Shown: in pieces, positions 32,991 to 43,395 of the stretch
Position numbering within the stretch: position 1 is the stretch's first letter
How the letters are laid out: each line of letters opens with the position of its first letter
DNA from: Stenogyne calaminthoides
Taxonomy: Eukaryota; Streptophyta; Magnoliopsida; Lamiales; Lamiaceae
Assembly: GCA_037126765.1 (NCBI GenBank)
Contig: JBBCBC010000025.1
Location: 15,556,175 to 15,620,174 of the forward strand
DNA length: 64,000 nucleotides
Direction of reading: 5' to 3'
Made by a program: the position numbers and the translations under genes
The notes under the pieces: generated by a model
What the model was told of the DNA's origin: nothing
What the model saw: the letters and a program-made list of their open reading frames with translations, nothing else
The model's database searches: none

Positions 32991-33235
32991 TTATAAAAAT
33001 CTTATCCAAATCTAATATGGTGGTTGAGTCATTGGTTTCATGTTCATAAATTTGACAATTTTGTTTTATATGAAACTTGTAGCTTGGATTAGGACACAAC
33101 ACGAAAAGTTGATTTACTGAAAGATTTTCCGTCAATATGTTCTCTGTTGAACTGCATAAACTTGAACTAGTATTATATATTTTCTAGCACTGAAATTATG
33201 GATTACAGGATAATTTGTTGCATGTATACTTGTAG

Positions 33236-35465
33236 GGAAATGGTTCGACCTCGTCAGTAGGAATTGCCCAACGAGCAAGGCATCCCGATGAATTAAAAGG
33301 AGGCAATGAGAGCTGGATAATTGACATTGACTATTACCTCGCCCAACAGGTATTGTTTCCTACCCTTATGTGTATATGCTGTTATTGCTCTTTTAATATT
33401 CTGCACATTAAGATATTCAGGAATTGCTCAAAATCTTCATCAATGATGTGCAGATTCACCCCGTGATATCTCGTCTATGCGCATCCATTCAAGGTACAAG
33501 TCCATCACGTTTGGCTGATTGTTTGGGGCTTGACCCATCAAAGGTAAATGGTCCCTGTTTGAGTGTCTAAAGCATTCGAGTGATTGCAATTTGGTTGTGA
33601 CGTGCTTAATGAGATAATCTAATTTTACAGTTCCAGATTAAATCAAGTGAGTCTGTCAGCAATGAGCCATCCTACTTTGCATCACATGATGAAATGAAAG
33701 TAGCTCTGTCTATGTACATATGTTTCTTGACTGAGAAAACATCAAATACACATTGATGTAAAGATCCAATTGTGTGCAGTATGATATGTCCATTGTCTTC
33801 CAGTTTGTTTTCTGTGGTTTTGTGGCTATTGAAATGAAAACCATTTTCACAAGTTTTGTAACTGACAACATTGCAAAAGATAGAAAGTGTTGTTGTTTCC
33901 TACTATATATGATTTTCCTCCGGATTCTAGTTTTGTTTCTAATGTAATCATCTTTTCCTCGGTGCTTTCTCTTTCTTTGGCATACAGTTCTCCTTGCTTG
34001 CTTTCATATTCTTTTTGTATGTAAGCATATGTTTGAATCTTTCTAATTTAGGGTGATACAACTAGTATCTTTATGTGGGTTGTATCTCTTTTGCTTTTTT
34101 TGTAAAAACTGAGCAAAACTAGAATTTACTCGAATTATGCTATTCTAATATTGCAGATACCGGGGTGTGAACCTTTGATTTTGTCATGCCCGTGCTGCTC
34201 GAGCACCTTCGAATGCTCACCTATATTACACTCGGTATGTACATTAATCAATACAAATTAAAACAACAAGACATTCAAGCTGGATCTACTAATGATTTCT
34301 GGCTCAAATTGCGATGTCCATAGTGCCCAGATGAAGGTGATAAAGGGGTAATATCTCCAGCAATAATCGCAAACCAGCTACTTTTTTGTTTTGCTGCTTG
34401 TGGACGACTCAAAACGTGCAAAATAGAAACCATCTAGCTCACATTACTATTTCCGTTGTTAGTCTGAGAGGGAAGTGTGTTAACCTTTGATTCATCGTTG
34501 TTTTCAACAAAAAATGAAGTTCCATTTATTTGGTTAACATTTCATTTTAGACAAATTAACAAATGTTTCATCACCACCTATGTATGCTCTTTGCTGCTAC
34601 GACCACGATACATGCCATGTGCTTCAATTATGCATGCTTCAAAGATTTTCCTTCCCACTAACTCTGCCAGTTCTTTTATCAAGGTAAAAAGACAAGCTGA
34701 AAGATTTATGTCAACGTATTACAAATAATTTGACTTAACTAATCTCATTCTTTCTTGCAACTAGGTTCCAAGCATAATGTTTATTGTTCTTACTGTGTGA
34801 CGATGAAACTTGCAATTACTCTACACGGGCTGTGAATCTTGGAGCACTCGGAGATTCCGAGAGAGGAACTACCTGTCCCAACTATCCCTGCTGTAATGGA
34901 CATTTAATACGCAAAGTTTGTGCCTCTCAGCTTCAACTGTCGTTTACACCTTCAATTAGTTGATGAAATAATTAAAATTGCCATTTGTTTCATTAGTACA
35001 CGGAAGGTCATCTGTAACAGGCAGCTGTCATATTTCTGCTACACACTAGACAACGTGCGCTGCATTGAAAAGGTAAAAAATCAGATATGTGCAACAACTA
35101 TTTTTGAAGATTGTATTTATTTTGTAAATGGTGCAGTTTTGGTAAATACTTGTACATGCTAGTTGCACTGTGCATCTTTAAATTGCATCAGTTCTACTAA
35201 AAAAGTATTCAGTGGGTAATTATTGCTTGTTGAAGTAGACGCAAATATTACTCTGTAATATGTTATTTGCTTTGAGCTCTCTTCCAATGCAATAGATAAT
35301 GAACAGATGCTTGAAATAATGTTGTAAATATATGAGGATAGATTCTGACTTGGAAATATGTTGAGTTTTCAGATTGAGGGTGACAAAAAAGTGACGGTGG
35401 ATAAAGAAGTTGCGAGATTCAGGCCTCTGGTTGAAACAGCAGCATCAACTGGGCTGAAAATATAC
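33236..35465 (+). pseudogene. POLA: DNA polymerase alpha catalytic subunit pseudogene, C-terminal exons
   Basis: Nine exon-like blocks with introns match the C-terminal part of the replicative polymerase alpha large subunit. Block 1 (33236-33349) reads GIAQRARHPDELKGG and SWIIDIDYYLAQQ. Block 2 (33454-33543) reads IHPVISRLCASIQGTSPSRL. Block 3 is 33631-33699. Block 4 (34157-34234) has CEPLILSCPCC with zinc-site cysteines. Block 5 (34272-34378) has FWLKLRCP, a TAG at 34322-34324, then CPDEGDKGVISPAIIANQ. Block 6 (34684-34725) has VKRQAERF. Block 7 (about 34765-34917) has LCDDETCNYSTRAVNLG and CPNYPCCNGHL. Block 8 (35022-35072) has QLSYFCYTLDNVRCIEK. Block 9 (35373-35465) has FRPLVETAAS. Donor sites after blocks 5 and 6 are lost and the catalytic part is absent. 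It is a DNA-level fragment, not a retrocopy. Confidence 0.9.
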
Positions 35466-35943
35466 ATTTATGCAATAGAAAAGTTAACGGACGTTTTTCT
35501 TTTATTTTTCCTTTACAGCTATTTTCATTCATCATTTTGCTATCGTGTGGCTTGTGCTCTGCTTCTCTCTCACCTAAAATATATGCTTTGATGATGGTCT
35601 TTTGAGAGCGTGAGATAACTCATATAATATGGGTTTTTAATGTATTTTGGTTTAGATTAGAGCTCAATCAAATATAGAATTATAAAATTGATGTGGGGGG
35701 GTTTAGTGAACGTTTGTTTAGTTTTATTAACAGTTTGTTTAGTTTTATTAACAGATGACATATTTGTCCTATTTTTAGTGGATAAAGGATGTCTTTGCAC
35801 TCAAATTTAGTTTAAGGGCATACTTGCTCCTCCCATCATAGTTGAACGGCTTGGTTGCACCTTTTCCCTTTATTTAATTGAGACAACACATTACACCTAA
35901 TTTTTTTACTATCAAGTTAAAATGGAGTACAATATATTCAAAC
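35466..35943. other. Spacer, no gene recognised
   Basis: A 26 bp phrase 'gtttgtttagttttattaaca' is directly repeated at 35713-35755. Otherwise nothing supported. Confidence 0.45.
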
Positions 35944-35958
35944 ATTAAGAGCACAATT

Positions 35959-36210
35959 TTTTTTGATAACTCGGTATCCGGCCCGTGGACCGACTAATTC
36001 GGGGGACCAGAACACACCGTCCACTAGCGGGGGTCCCACTTCAAGCCAGAGTTAAGCTCTGTATGGACTGACCCATCTCAAGAGTTGATCGCGTATGGAC
36101 TGGCCCATCTCAAGAGTTGATCGCACCTGAGAAGGTTCGAAACTGAGACCTAGAGTGGAGCACACTCCTAAGTCTAAATCCTACAACCACTAGGTCAACC
36201 CTTGGGAGTT
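35959..36210 (-). mobile_element. tRNA-derived SINE
   Basis: On the minus strand the head starts near 36210 and reads GACCTAGTGGTTGTAGG, an A-box-like pol III promoter, followed by a B-box-like GTTTCGAACC. The element ends in a short A tail (T run at 35959-35964). Flanks carry a 15 bp direct repeat ATTAAGAGCACAATT / ATTAAGAACACAATT (35944-35958 and 36211-36225), the mark of LINE-machinery insertion. An internal unit of about 31 bp with 'ggcccatctcaagagttg' is duplicated. No coding capacity. Confidence 0.88.
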
Positions 36211-36329
36211 ATTAAGAACACAATTCAACTAAAATAATTGATGATTTAACTATTTTGAAACTATAAATAAACTCATTATATCATTTATTGTCAGATCGAA
36301 CTCAAATATGTTCCACTAAATCGGCATGA

Positions 36330-36583
36330 AGTTGGTGATGAACTTAATTGTTACGTAGCACGATGATCCTCGGAAGATAATCCCTAAATTCGGGGGCTAG
36401 CATCTTGAATTGGTTGTGTGGGCTCATCATTTTCACCACAGTTCCAATTTGTAACCATGTCTTCCTCACCTTTGACGATCATATTATGCAAAATAGCACA
36501 TGTTAACATTATGAGCTTCAAGTTTTTCCTATACAAATAATGAGTGATCCTCTAAAAAGTGTCCAACTTGCTTAGAGCATACA
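36330..36583 (-). pseudogene. PIF/Harbinger transposase, C-terminal fragment
   Basis: The minus strand reads LTCAILHNMIVKGEEDMVTNW followed by FRDYLPRI. This is the typical end of the Harbinger DDE nuclease, with the C-terminal CxxLHNMI and E motif. A MITE (36593-37106) separates it from the upstream part at 37107-37215. Confidence 0.8.
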
Positions 36584-36592
36584 AAATGTTCG

Positions 36593-37106
36593 AGAAAAAA
36601 AGTTTTTGATCCCATAACTTTCTTGTAATCCGTTTTTTGTCCCAAAAAATTTAACTTTTCAATTTTGGTCCCATAACTATCCCGATTGTCCAATTTTGGT
36701 CCCATTTTTGCCGAAAAACATAAAATTTTGTCTTTTTTTTTTATCACACACAAGTCACATGCCAGTTAAAATTGGGGTTTCCCGAGCTCGTAGTTGACTT
36801 GGACGTTAAATATTCATTTTTTCCGCACTTGGGAGAAATTTTCTTGTTCTTTCTATTTTTTTAGAAAAATGAACTTTTCTTTTAATAGTTAGTGTCCACA
36901 TCAGATACGAGCTCAAAAACCCGCATTTTTAACCGATACATGACTTGCGCATGACTGAAAATGATAAAATTTTCTATTTTTCGATAAAAATTGGACCAAA
37001 ATTGGACAATCGAGATAGTTAAGGGACCAAAATTGGATAGTTAAATTTTTTGGGACCAAAAACAGATTACAGGAAAGTTATAGGACCAAAAAACTTTTTT
37101 TCTCCT
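36593..37106. mobile_element. MULE-type MITE, 514 bp, inside the Harbinger relic
   Basis: Both sides carry the 9 bp AAATGTTCG (36584-36592 and 37107-37115). Ends share AGAAAAAAAGTTTTT and 'tcccataactttc' / 'tcctataactttc' in inverted orientation, and the arms repeat 'caattttggtccca'. Removing it and one duplication restores continuity of the host transposase at its RKDVERTF motif. No ORF. Confidence 0.9.
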
Positions 37107-37215
37107 AAATGTTCGTTCGACATCCTTTCTCGCAAATTTTTGTCTTTCCTTAAATAATTTTCTCTTGGGATCCAGTGGCGTAGGAAAAAACCTTAACAAA
37201 AGTTGATCATTTCTG
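37107..37215 (-). pseudogene. PIF/Harbinger transposase, upstream fragment
   Basis: The minus strand reads STFVK, then after a frame change KLFKERQKFARKDVERTF, the conserved ARKDVERAFGVL region of Harbinger nucleases. The MITE insertion starts exactly after ERTF. Upstream catalytic parts are not seen. Confidence 0.78.
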
Positions 37216-37496
37216 ATAGACAAAATTTGTTAGATCAACTTACTTCATTCCATTATTTGTAATTCTGGTAACATTCTTAGTTGTATTTTCTCTGCAAATG
37301 ACAAAACTGATAGCTGGGAGGTATGGAGCACCCCTGGACCCAGCGGCGGATGCACGGTCGGAAACTGCTACAGCTCCACCAGGATCCACCGCCGGAGGGC
37401 TAGATGATTCAAAAATCAATTCTTGCACGAAATCGGTGGTTATTATTTTGTGGTTGCTAGAAGTTAAACGTATAATTGTTTTTCCGGTGCATGCAG
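37216..37496 (+). other. Unassigned sequence upstream of the Argonaute relic
   Basis: A short open stretch with Ala/Pro-rich composition lies at 37298-37470. Its place before AGO exons could make it an N-terminal exon, but no Argonaute N-domain motif is visible. Confidence 0.3.
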
Positions 37497-38273
37497 GGGG
37501 TGTCGTATAGTGCGTCAGTCTTTTTTCCACGAAGAAGTAGGGAATTTCGTGGATATAGGAGAAGGGATGGAAGTTTGGCGTGGTATCGTTCTAGTTTCAG
37601 TTCAACAAGTGGAAAACTTCTATTAAACATGGGTAACCTTCTTTGAAATGACAAAGAAATTATCTATTACATTCGACTAGTCTATGCTATATATTGTTTT
37701 CTATTACTTTAAAAAGCTCAGTGTGTATGTGGCGCAATGATTTGTAGATGTGTCAACCACCGTGATGGTGAAGCCAACACCCGTAATTGTTTTCTTCTTT
37801 TTAATCAAAAAGTTGATATTCCAGGCCGCATTGATTGGGATAAGGTAAAGAAATATTTCTCACATTTCATAGTTGCTCATGCAATTCATATCTTCACTTG
37901 TCTGAAAACTGCCTACTTATTGCAAACAGGCCAAAAGCACGCTGAAGAATCTGAGTATCAAGGAAACTACTTCAAGTATGGAATATAAGATCACTGGATT
38001 GAGTGAATCACGCTGCAAGGACCAAAAGTGAGTTTTCTTCATCTTTTCACATAATTACATGGATGTCCCAAAATTCTTTGATCATCTCTGTATTTTCTTG
38101 CTTTAGGTTCATATAGAAACAGAGAAATAAAGGATCCAGTGATGCAACAGAAGTGGAAACAACTGTGTATGATTATTATGCCAAAACATGTCCAATCAGG
38201 CTTGAGCTCTCGAGAGATTTTCCATGTATAAATGTTGGGAAACCGAACAAGGCTACTTACCTAACCTATAGAG
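37497..38273 (+). pseudogene. AGO4: AGO4-clade Argonaute pseudogene, PAZ-region exons before the solo LTR
   Basis: Exon 1 (37497-37632) reads RQSFFHEEVGNFVDIGEG and, after a 1 bp shift, SSFSSTSGKLLLNM. Exon 2 (37748-37844) reads VSTTVMVKPTP, then after a shift FLLFNQKV and IDWDK. Exon 3 (37930-38027) reads AKSTLKNLSIKE and YKITGLSESRCKDQ. Exon 4 (38107-38273) has a TAG at 38114-38116, then VYDYYAKT, IRLELSRDFPCINVGKPNKA, the PAZ-to-linker region of AGO4/6/9 proteins, which load 24-nt siRNAs for RNA-directed DNA methylation. Splice borders are mostly kept. The N-terminal domain is missing. Confidence 0.88.
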
Positions 38274-38296
38274 GTTTGTTCTTCTTGTAGACTAAG

Positions 38297-39978
38297 TGTT
38301 GGGAAATAAGGGGTGTCCGGATCTATTTGAGATGAATTTAACTACATATTTAAATTAATCAATTAATTACTAACATGAATTAATTCTAAATCAATTCAAC
38401 ATAATAATTAAACAAGCAAATAAGCAACATGCGTACACGTAATCCACGTAAATCTAGGAGTTACGAGATTACATACCTCTTGTAGAGACAACCGTTAAGA
38501 TGATGGATCAACCCAAAGAGCCTTCCCAAATATGTCCCACGTCCACGAACGTAATCCGGTGGGAGGATTCACATGAACAATTTTAATAAAGGAGAAAAAT
38601 AAAAATATTTTGCCACCACCTTTGTGGATTTCTAATATTTCCAACACATGAAATTGCACTTAGGAATGAAAATTTCATCCCCTATTTATAGGACTAAGGG
38701 GGCCGATTTTTTCAATAGAAAAATAAGGAAGAAATTTTTTTTCTTGATCTCCAAGAAATCTTATATTATTTTCTCCATAATTAAATTTTTCCATAAAATC
38801 TCATTCCCCTTTATCCTATTTTTTTTCGAAAATTTACAAGGAAAAAGAAACAAGATTTTGGTTTTTTAATTTATGGGATAATTATGTATTACAAGAATAC
38901 TTATCTCTTTCCATAAAAATCTCTTTAAGAAAATCAAGAAATTTTTTCTTCTTCTTTCCTACAATATTTTCGAAAATATTAGGAAATATTAGGCAAGAAT
39001 ATTTTCTTCTCCTTTTCATTAATTGGACTTTAATTTGGGCTATTTGAGGGGCCTTTAGGAGAATTAAGATTGGACCTCCAATAGGCTATGAAACTTTAAT
39101 ATTTAGCCAAAATATTATTCAAGCTCATTAATATTAATTTATTCCACTATAAAATTAATATTGAACCATCCATCTTAACCCATATTACGACTTCACAATA
39201 ATATGGCTCCCGGTCATTATTTTCCGTGTTTAAGATTATCTTAGTCCACTAATTAATTAGGCCACTGAACAGGCTTTATATTAATTAATATCTTTGTCCT
39301 TGGAGTAAAGACAGCTCAACATTATTATCCATACCGGAAATAAATTTCCACTTGCAAGATTTGGCATGATAAAGATTCTGAGCCCACCAAGGGGACAAAT
39401 CAAGCAAGCCATACTTGCACACGATTCTCCATATTAAATCTTAGCAATCGTCGTGTAACTAATAATATTGCCCAAGATATAAGGTATCGAATCACGTTGA
39501 TTCTCTTCCCAGCATAAGTCAAAGAAATAGTTATTAATTTCACAAGATCCTATTTAAGGGACGGAGATTAAGAAATAACGAACCACTGAGGTCTAATTCT
39601 TCCATGTTCAGTGCTGAAGAATTTATCCTCATGTAGGTCCTATTCAGCGCATCATAATGCACCAGTGTAATCTCTTGGTCAAGACAGGCCAATATGAGCC
39701 TTACACTTCAACCTTTCACGATGGTTTGTTCATTTTCATCTAGGTTGTGAATTTGTACTTAGTTACGAGGAACTGTTAATCTGATCTTCCGTGATCTGGT
39801 ATCACCAAATTAACTACAATGTAACACGTACTATTTATTGAACAGGTATGCAGTAAATATATATAACATTCATTCATATTTAGTGCAACAGTGATAAATA
39901 ATTTATTTCAGTAAATAAATATGAAATTCAGTTTGGTTATACAAAGTAAAAAGCATACTTTTCAGTATAACCCCAACA
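38297..39978 (-). mobile_element. Solo LTR, family A, 1682 bp
   Basis: Starts TGTTGGGAAATAAGG and ends ATAACCCCAACA. Both sides carry CTAAG (38292-38296 and 39979-39983). No primer site, polypurine tract or gene lies inside, so it is a solo LTR left by LTR-LTR recombination. It is inverted relative to the related LTR at 57628. Sense is minus, by the TATA-like 'cctatttatag' near 38678 read on the other strand. It sits in an intron of the Argonaute pseudogene. Confidence 0.95.
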
Positions 39979-40041
39979 CTAAGACATTACATTATCACTT
40001 TTGGTGCACTAAAATGATCAGAGTAACTCTCTTTTCCGACA

Positions 40042-42338
40042 ACTATGCTCGTTGGTACCCTTGCAACGTTATACCAAAGCTTTGACCAATCGACAAAGAG
40101 CTTCACTTGTAGAAAATTCTAGACAGAAACCACAAGAAATGATGAATGCCTTGCGACAAGTGAGGATTCAATAATCTTTTCCAAAGTGATGTGTATTTTC
40201 TGCATTTTATGTTAGCATTTAATTAAGTTTTGATCTAAGTTCAGGCAGTGGTTAGCAGCAACTATGCTGAAGATTCTCTCCTTCAGTATTGTGGGATTTT
40301 TGCCTTCACTTATTTCATTAGTATCGAGGGCCGTGTTTTGGCACCACCCAAGGTAATCAATGTCCACATTTAGATCACGATTATCAGTTTGTAGATGTGA
40401 TGGAATTCTTTCACCTACGATAGTCTATTTTTTGTGTCACAGTTGAAAGTTGGGAAGGATGAGGATTTGTTCCGCGCTATGGAAGCTGGAACTTCAATGA
40501 TAAGGCATGGTTCATTTATGTATGAATAATATTGGTAGTAACTAATCTCTCATGCATGTATTCCTCCTGTTGGCAGCATGTGACTAAGCCTACTACAAGT
40601 TTTAAACAATGGGCAGCTATGAACTTCTCCAATTACGACATTAAGATGTGGAGGTTGTGTGAACAATTGGCTAGTTGTGTCAAGCGGAAAGGAATAGTGA
40701 GTAAATGTATTGCAATGAAATGGTGGAAGAATTTTAGTATTCAATAATTATTATATATTAAATGTGATTGTTCGTCTGATGCAGCATAACGAACAATTCA
40801 AAGGTGTTTTTCATGAGTATGAACACTATAAAACCAGCCTGCTTCTGACAGGGTGGATAAGATGTTAGAACAGCTGAATGAAGGACTTGATGAACTACCA
40901 AAGTTTTATCCTCTGCGTTCTGCCGGAGAGGAAAACCTGTGATCTCTATGGTAGTTATTTGATAAACTATCATTCCATCGAGCACACATGTTTCATTTTA
41001 TTGTCTAAAGTCCTTTTGTTTTCATTCTTATTTATGGCCCATGGAAGAGGAAGGTTCTTTTTTAGTTTGGTATAGTTACTCAATGCATTGCACCTATTAG
41101 TACACACTATTCTAATGATCAGTAGCTCATCAATGTGCTGATCAAGATAAATGCCAAGGAAAGTAGTAGTTATGTTACTTTACAAATTATTTTTGAAAAA
41201 CATTCTTGAAATCAGTATTTAATTTATTGTTTATGCTCACTACTACTGTCTATTTTATAGCAGCTTGGTGGAATGAACTAGTTGTTATAGACTGAGAGTT
41301 ACCCAACACCGTCTCTTGTTCATGGAGTCCCCACCCGGATTGTTGGGATGTATGTCTCACATGGTCGAGATGTCCCTTCTATTGTTGTTGTAAGTCTAGT
41401 TAATTTTAGATCATCATTTCTGATGAGAATAATTAATACTTTTATGCATGCTTATAACATGTGGTTTGTCTACTGGAAAAACTAGGTGGTAAATTCAAGA
41501 GAGTGACCTTTTATTTAGAAATACAAGGCAACTTTGTGTTCTCAGTCACCAAGATCGGAGATGATAGATACTTTGTTTAAGCCTACTTCCCCCACTGTAG
41601 ATCAAGGAAGCTTCAGGTATCAATTCCAGCAGCAGATTTTCATGCTAACATGTGTGTACGACAGATATTGTTGTTGATCACCTTTTCACCATTGATAATG
41701 TAGGGAGCTATTGGACGACTTCTACAGTAGTTCTGGTGGTAAGAAACCTCAGCAAATAATTATATTTAGGTATGCGTTTTATGTACTTTGTTTCTGTATA
41801 CAATCTACTTGTCAAATTTTAGTTAATCTTGTCCTTATATATTGTGCTGGTATAACTTTTTAGGAATGGCGTGAGCGAGTCCAAATTCAATAAAGTGTAC
41901 ATCAAGTTGAAACAAATTATACAGGTCCGTCTTTTTTCACCTATGAAACATTTTGAGAGCCGTCTAAGTTTAAGGATAAAGAGTGTAATCCAAAGTTTAC
42001 GTTAGTGGTGGCGCAGAAAAGTCACCACTAAGTTTTTCATGAAATCAAACTCCTCAGATAATGTCCCAAGTTTAAGGATAAAGAGTGTAATCCAAAGTTT
42101 ACGTTAGTGGTGGCGCAGAAAAGTCACCACCAAGTTTTTCATGAAATCAAACTCCTCAGATAATGTCCCACCAGGTATGATGCTCTCCCTCTACCCTACC
42201 ATTTATTGATTCGCTATCTTTCTCTCTTTTGAAACAACATTTTGTGCATAATATTCATCAGGCACTGTGATTGACACAAAAGTTTGCGAAAACAACAGAA
42301 ACAACTACTTCTACATGTGTGCTCATGCGAGCAAGACT
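40042..42338 (+). pseudogene. AGO4: AGO4-clade Argonaute pseudogene, linker and PIWI exons after the solo LTR
   Basis: Exons in order: 40042-40159 (CSLVPLQRYTKALTNRQRAS); 40245-40352 (EGRVLAPPK); 40443-40504 (frameshifted RYGSWNFNDK); 40577-40696 (WAAMNFSNYDI); 40785-40950 (ILCVLPERK, DLYG; two frame changes); about 41035-41159 (FGIVTQCIAP, INVLIKINAK; two stops); 41264-41389 (LGGMN, two stops, RIVGMYVSHGRDVPSI); 41486-41616 (VVNSRE-stop, SEMIDTLFKPTSPT); 41704-41769 (ELLDDFYSSSG, QQIIIFR); 41864-41924 (NGVSESKFN); 41966-42174 (CNPKFTLVVAQK, duplicated; DNVPPG); 42262-42338 (GTVIDTKVCENNRNN, MCAHA). In the PIWI slicer site the first Asp (GMDVSHG) is Tyr at 41351-41353 and the second (RDGVSES) is Asn at 41865-41867. 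Confidence 0.92.
41966..42169 (+). repeat. 102 bp tandem duplication within an Argonaute exon
   Basis: Units 41966-42067 and 42068-42169 are almost identical (one C/T difference seen), each coding the KFTLVVAQK region. Unit length is 34 codons, so the duplication alone preserves frame. Confidence 0.93.
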
Positions 42339-42539
42339 GTGAGTTTCTTTTGTTAACTAGAAGATCAAGTACCTGATATTTCCAGTGAATCTGTTAACTA
42401 ATCTTTCGGGAAGCTCTAGCAACACTTGAATCTCTCACGAAGCACACCCAAATATTTATTGTCTAACAAAATATCAGATATTTTTATATTTTTAAAACGT
42501 CGATAATTTGTGATTTTCGAAAATTTCAAGGAATTATAA

Positions 42540-42686
42540 GATCTAAAAGAACAATTACAAGAATTGTTAGACAAAAAGTACATCCGACCAAGTGTTTCAC
42601 CTCGGGGAGCGCCTGTTCTATTTGTGAAAAAGAAGGATGGATCTCTTAGAATGTGTATTGATTATCGAGGGTTGAATCAATTAACC
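42540..42686 (+). mobile_element. Ty3/Gypsy reverse transcriptase scrap in an Argonaute intron
   Basis: An open stretch of 49 codons reads LKEQLQELLDKKYIRPS, then SPRGAPVLFVKKKDGSLRM and CIDYRGLNQLT, the conserved start of Gypsy reverse transcriptase. It has no LTRs and ends where the next Argonaute exon begins, a few bases before the AG acceptor. It therefore looks like a filler fragment rather than a full insertion. Confidence 0.9.
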
Positions 42687-42688
42687 AG

Positions 42689-42750
42689 CATGGTTCTGCA
42701 GGGGACTACTCGTCCAACACGATTATACTATTATAAGAAGAATATCTAAT
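42689..42750 (+). pseudogene. AGO4: Last recognisable exon of the Argonaute pseudogene
   Basis: After CAG the sequence reads MVLQGTTRPTRLYYY and then a stop. It matches the QGTTRPTHYHVL end of the PIWI domain. The histidine that completes the DDH slicer triad lies in this motif, and neither His codon is present here. The rest of the C-terminus is absent. Confidence 0.8.
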
Positions 42751-43315
42751 AATTTATTTAATAATTTTAATATTATATTTTATGTCGCCTCTTTTTTTTT
42801 TTTTAAAGAAGTATTTATGTCCACTCTTATATATACACTCTTATGATTTTAATCTCCACGTTCACTTTATCTTTTAACTCCATCTAAATAATATAATATA
42901 TTTTACAATAATCTCCTAAAATTGATAATGTATAATATATTTTAAAATACATATGTAATATATTTTACAATGTTCTACAATATTTTACAATATATTTAGA
43001 ACATTAATACTTTACAATATTATAATATGTAATATGATTTTATTCTTTATGTTCAAGGGTTTAGGGTTAGGATTTAGGGTTCATAATATACGTTTAGGCC
43101 TAGTTTCATGAGAAGGTCTTGTGTGAAATATTGCACACTAGTGTTATGTACAATACAACATAAATAAGGTAAAAATAGTCTCAAATTAAATGGATGCAGG
43201 CGGGCGGGTCGGGCTCGGGCACCCGGCGTGTATGGGCGGGCGGAGTAAGGGTTGTGAAATTTGGTGTGGTAGCCAGGCGGATATATATTTATAGAAGGAT
43301 ATATTTATCAAATAT
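42751..43315. other. A+T-rich spacer with telomere-like phrase
   Basis: No gene. 'gggtttagggttaggatttagggtt' at 43056-43080 resembles the plant telomere repeat but is too short and degenerate to call an interstitial array. Confidence 0.45.
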
Positions 43316-43317
43316 AT

Positions 43318-43395
43318 GTTGTGACCTAGTGGTTCAGGTCTATTGTTAATGTATGTGGTGGTAGGTTCAATTCCTACTGAGCACATAATTTTATT
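43318..43395 (+). other. Possible tRNA-related SINE head
   Basis: GTGACCTAGTGGTTCAGG resembles a pol III A box, and about 40 bp later GGTTCAATTCC resembles a B box, followed by a T-rich stretch. It is not a foldable standard tRNA as read, so a SINE head or tRNA relic is more likely. Confidence 0.4.

Noticed and set aside
43056..43080. Interstitial telomere array
   Set aside because: Only a few degenerate TTTAGGG-like units, below what would support a telomere-derived origin.
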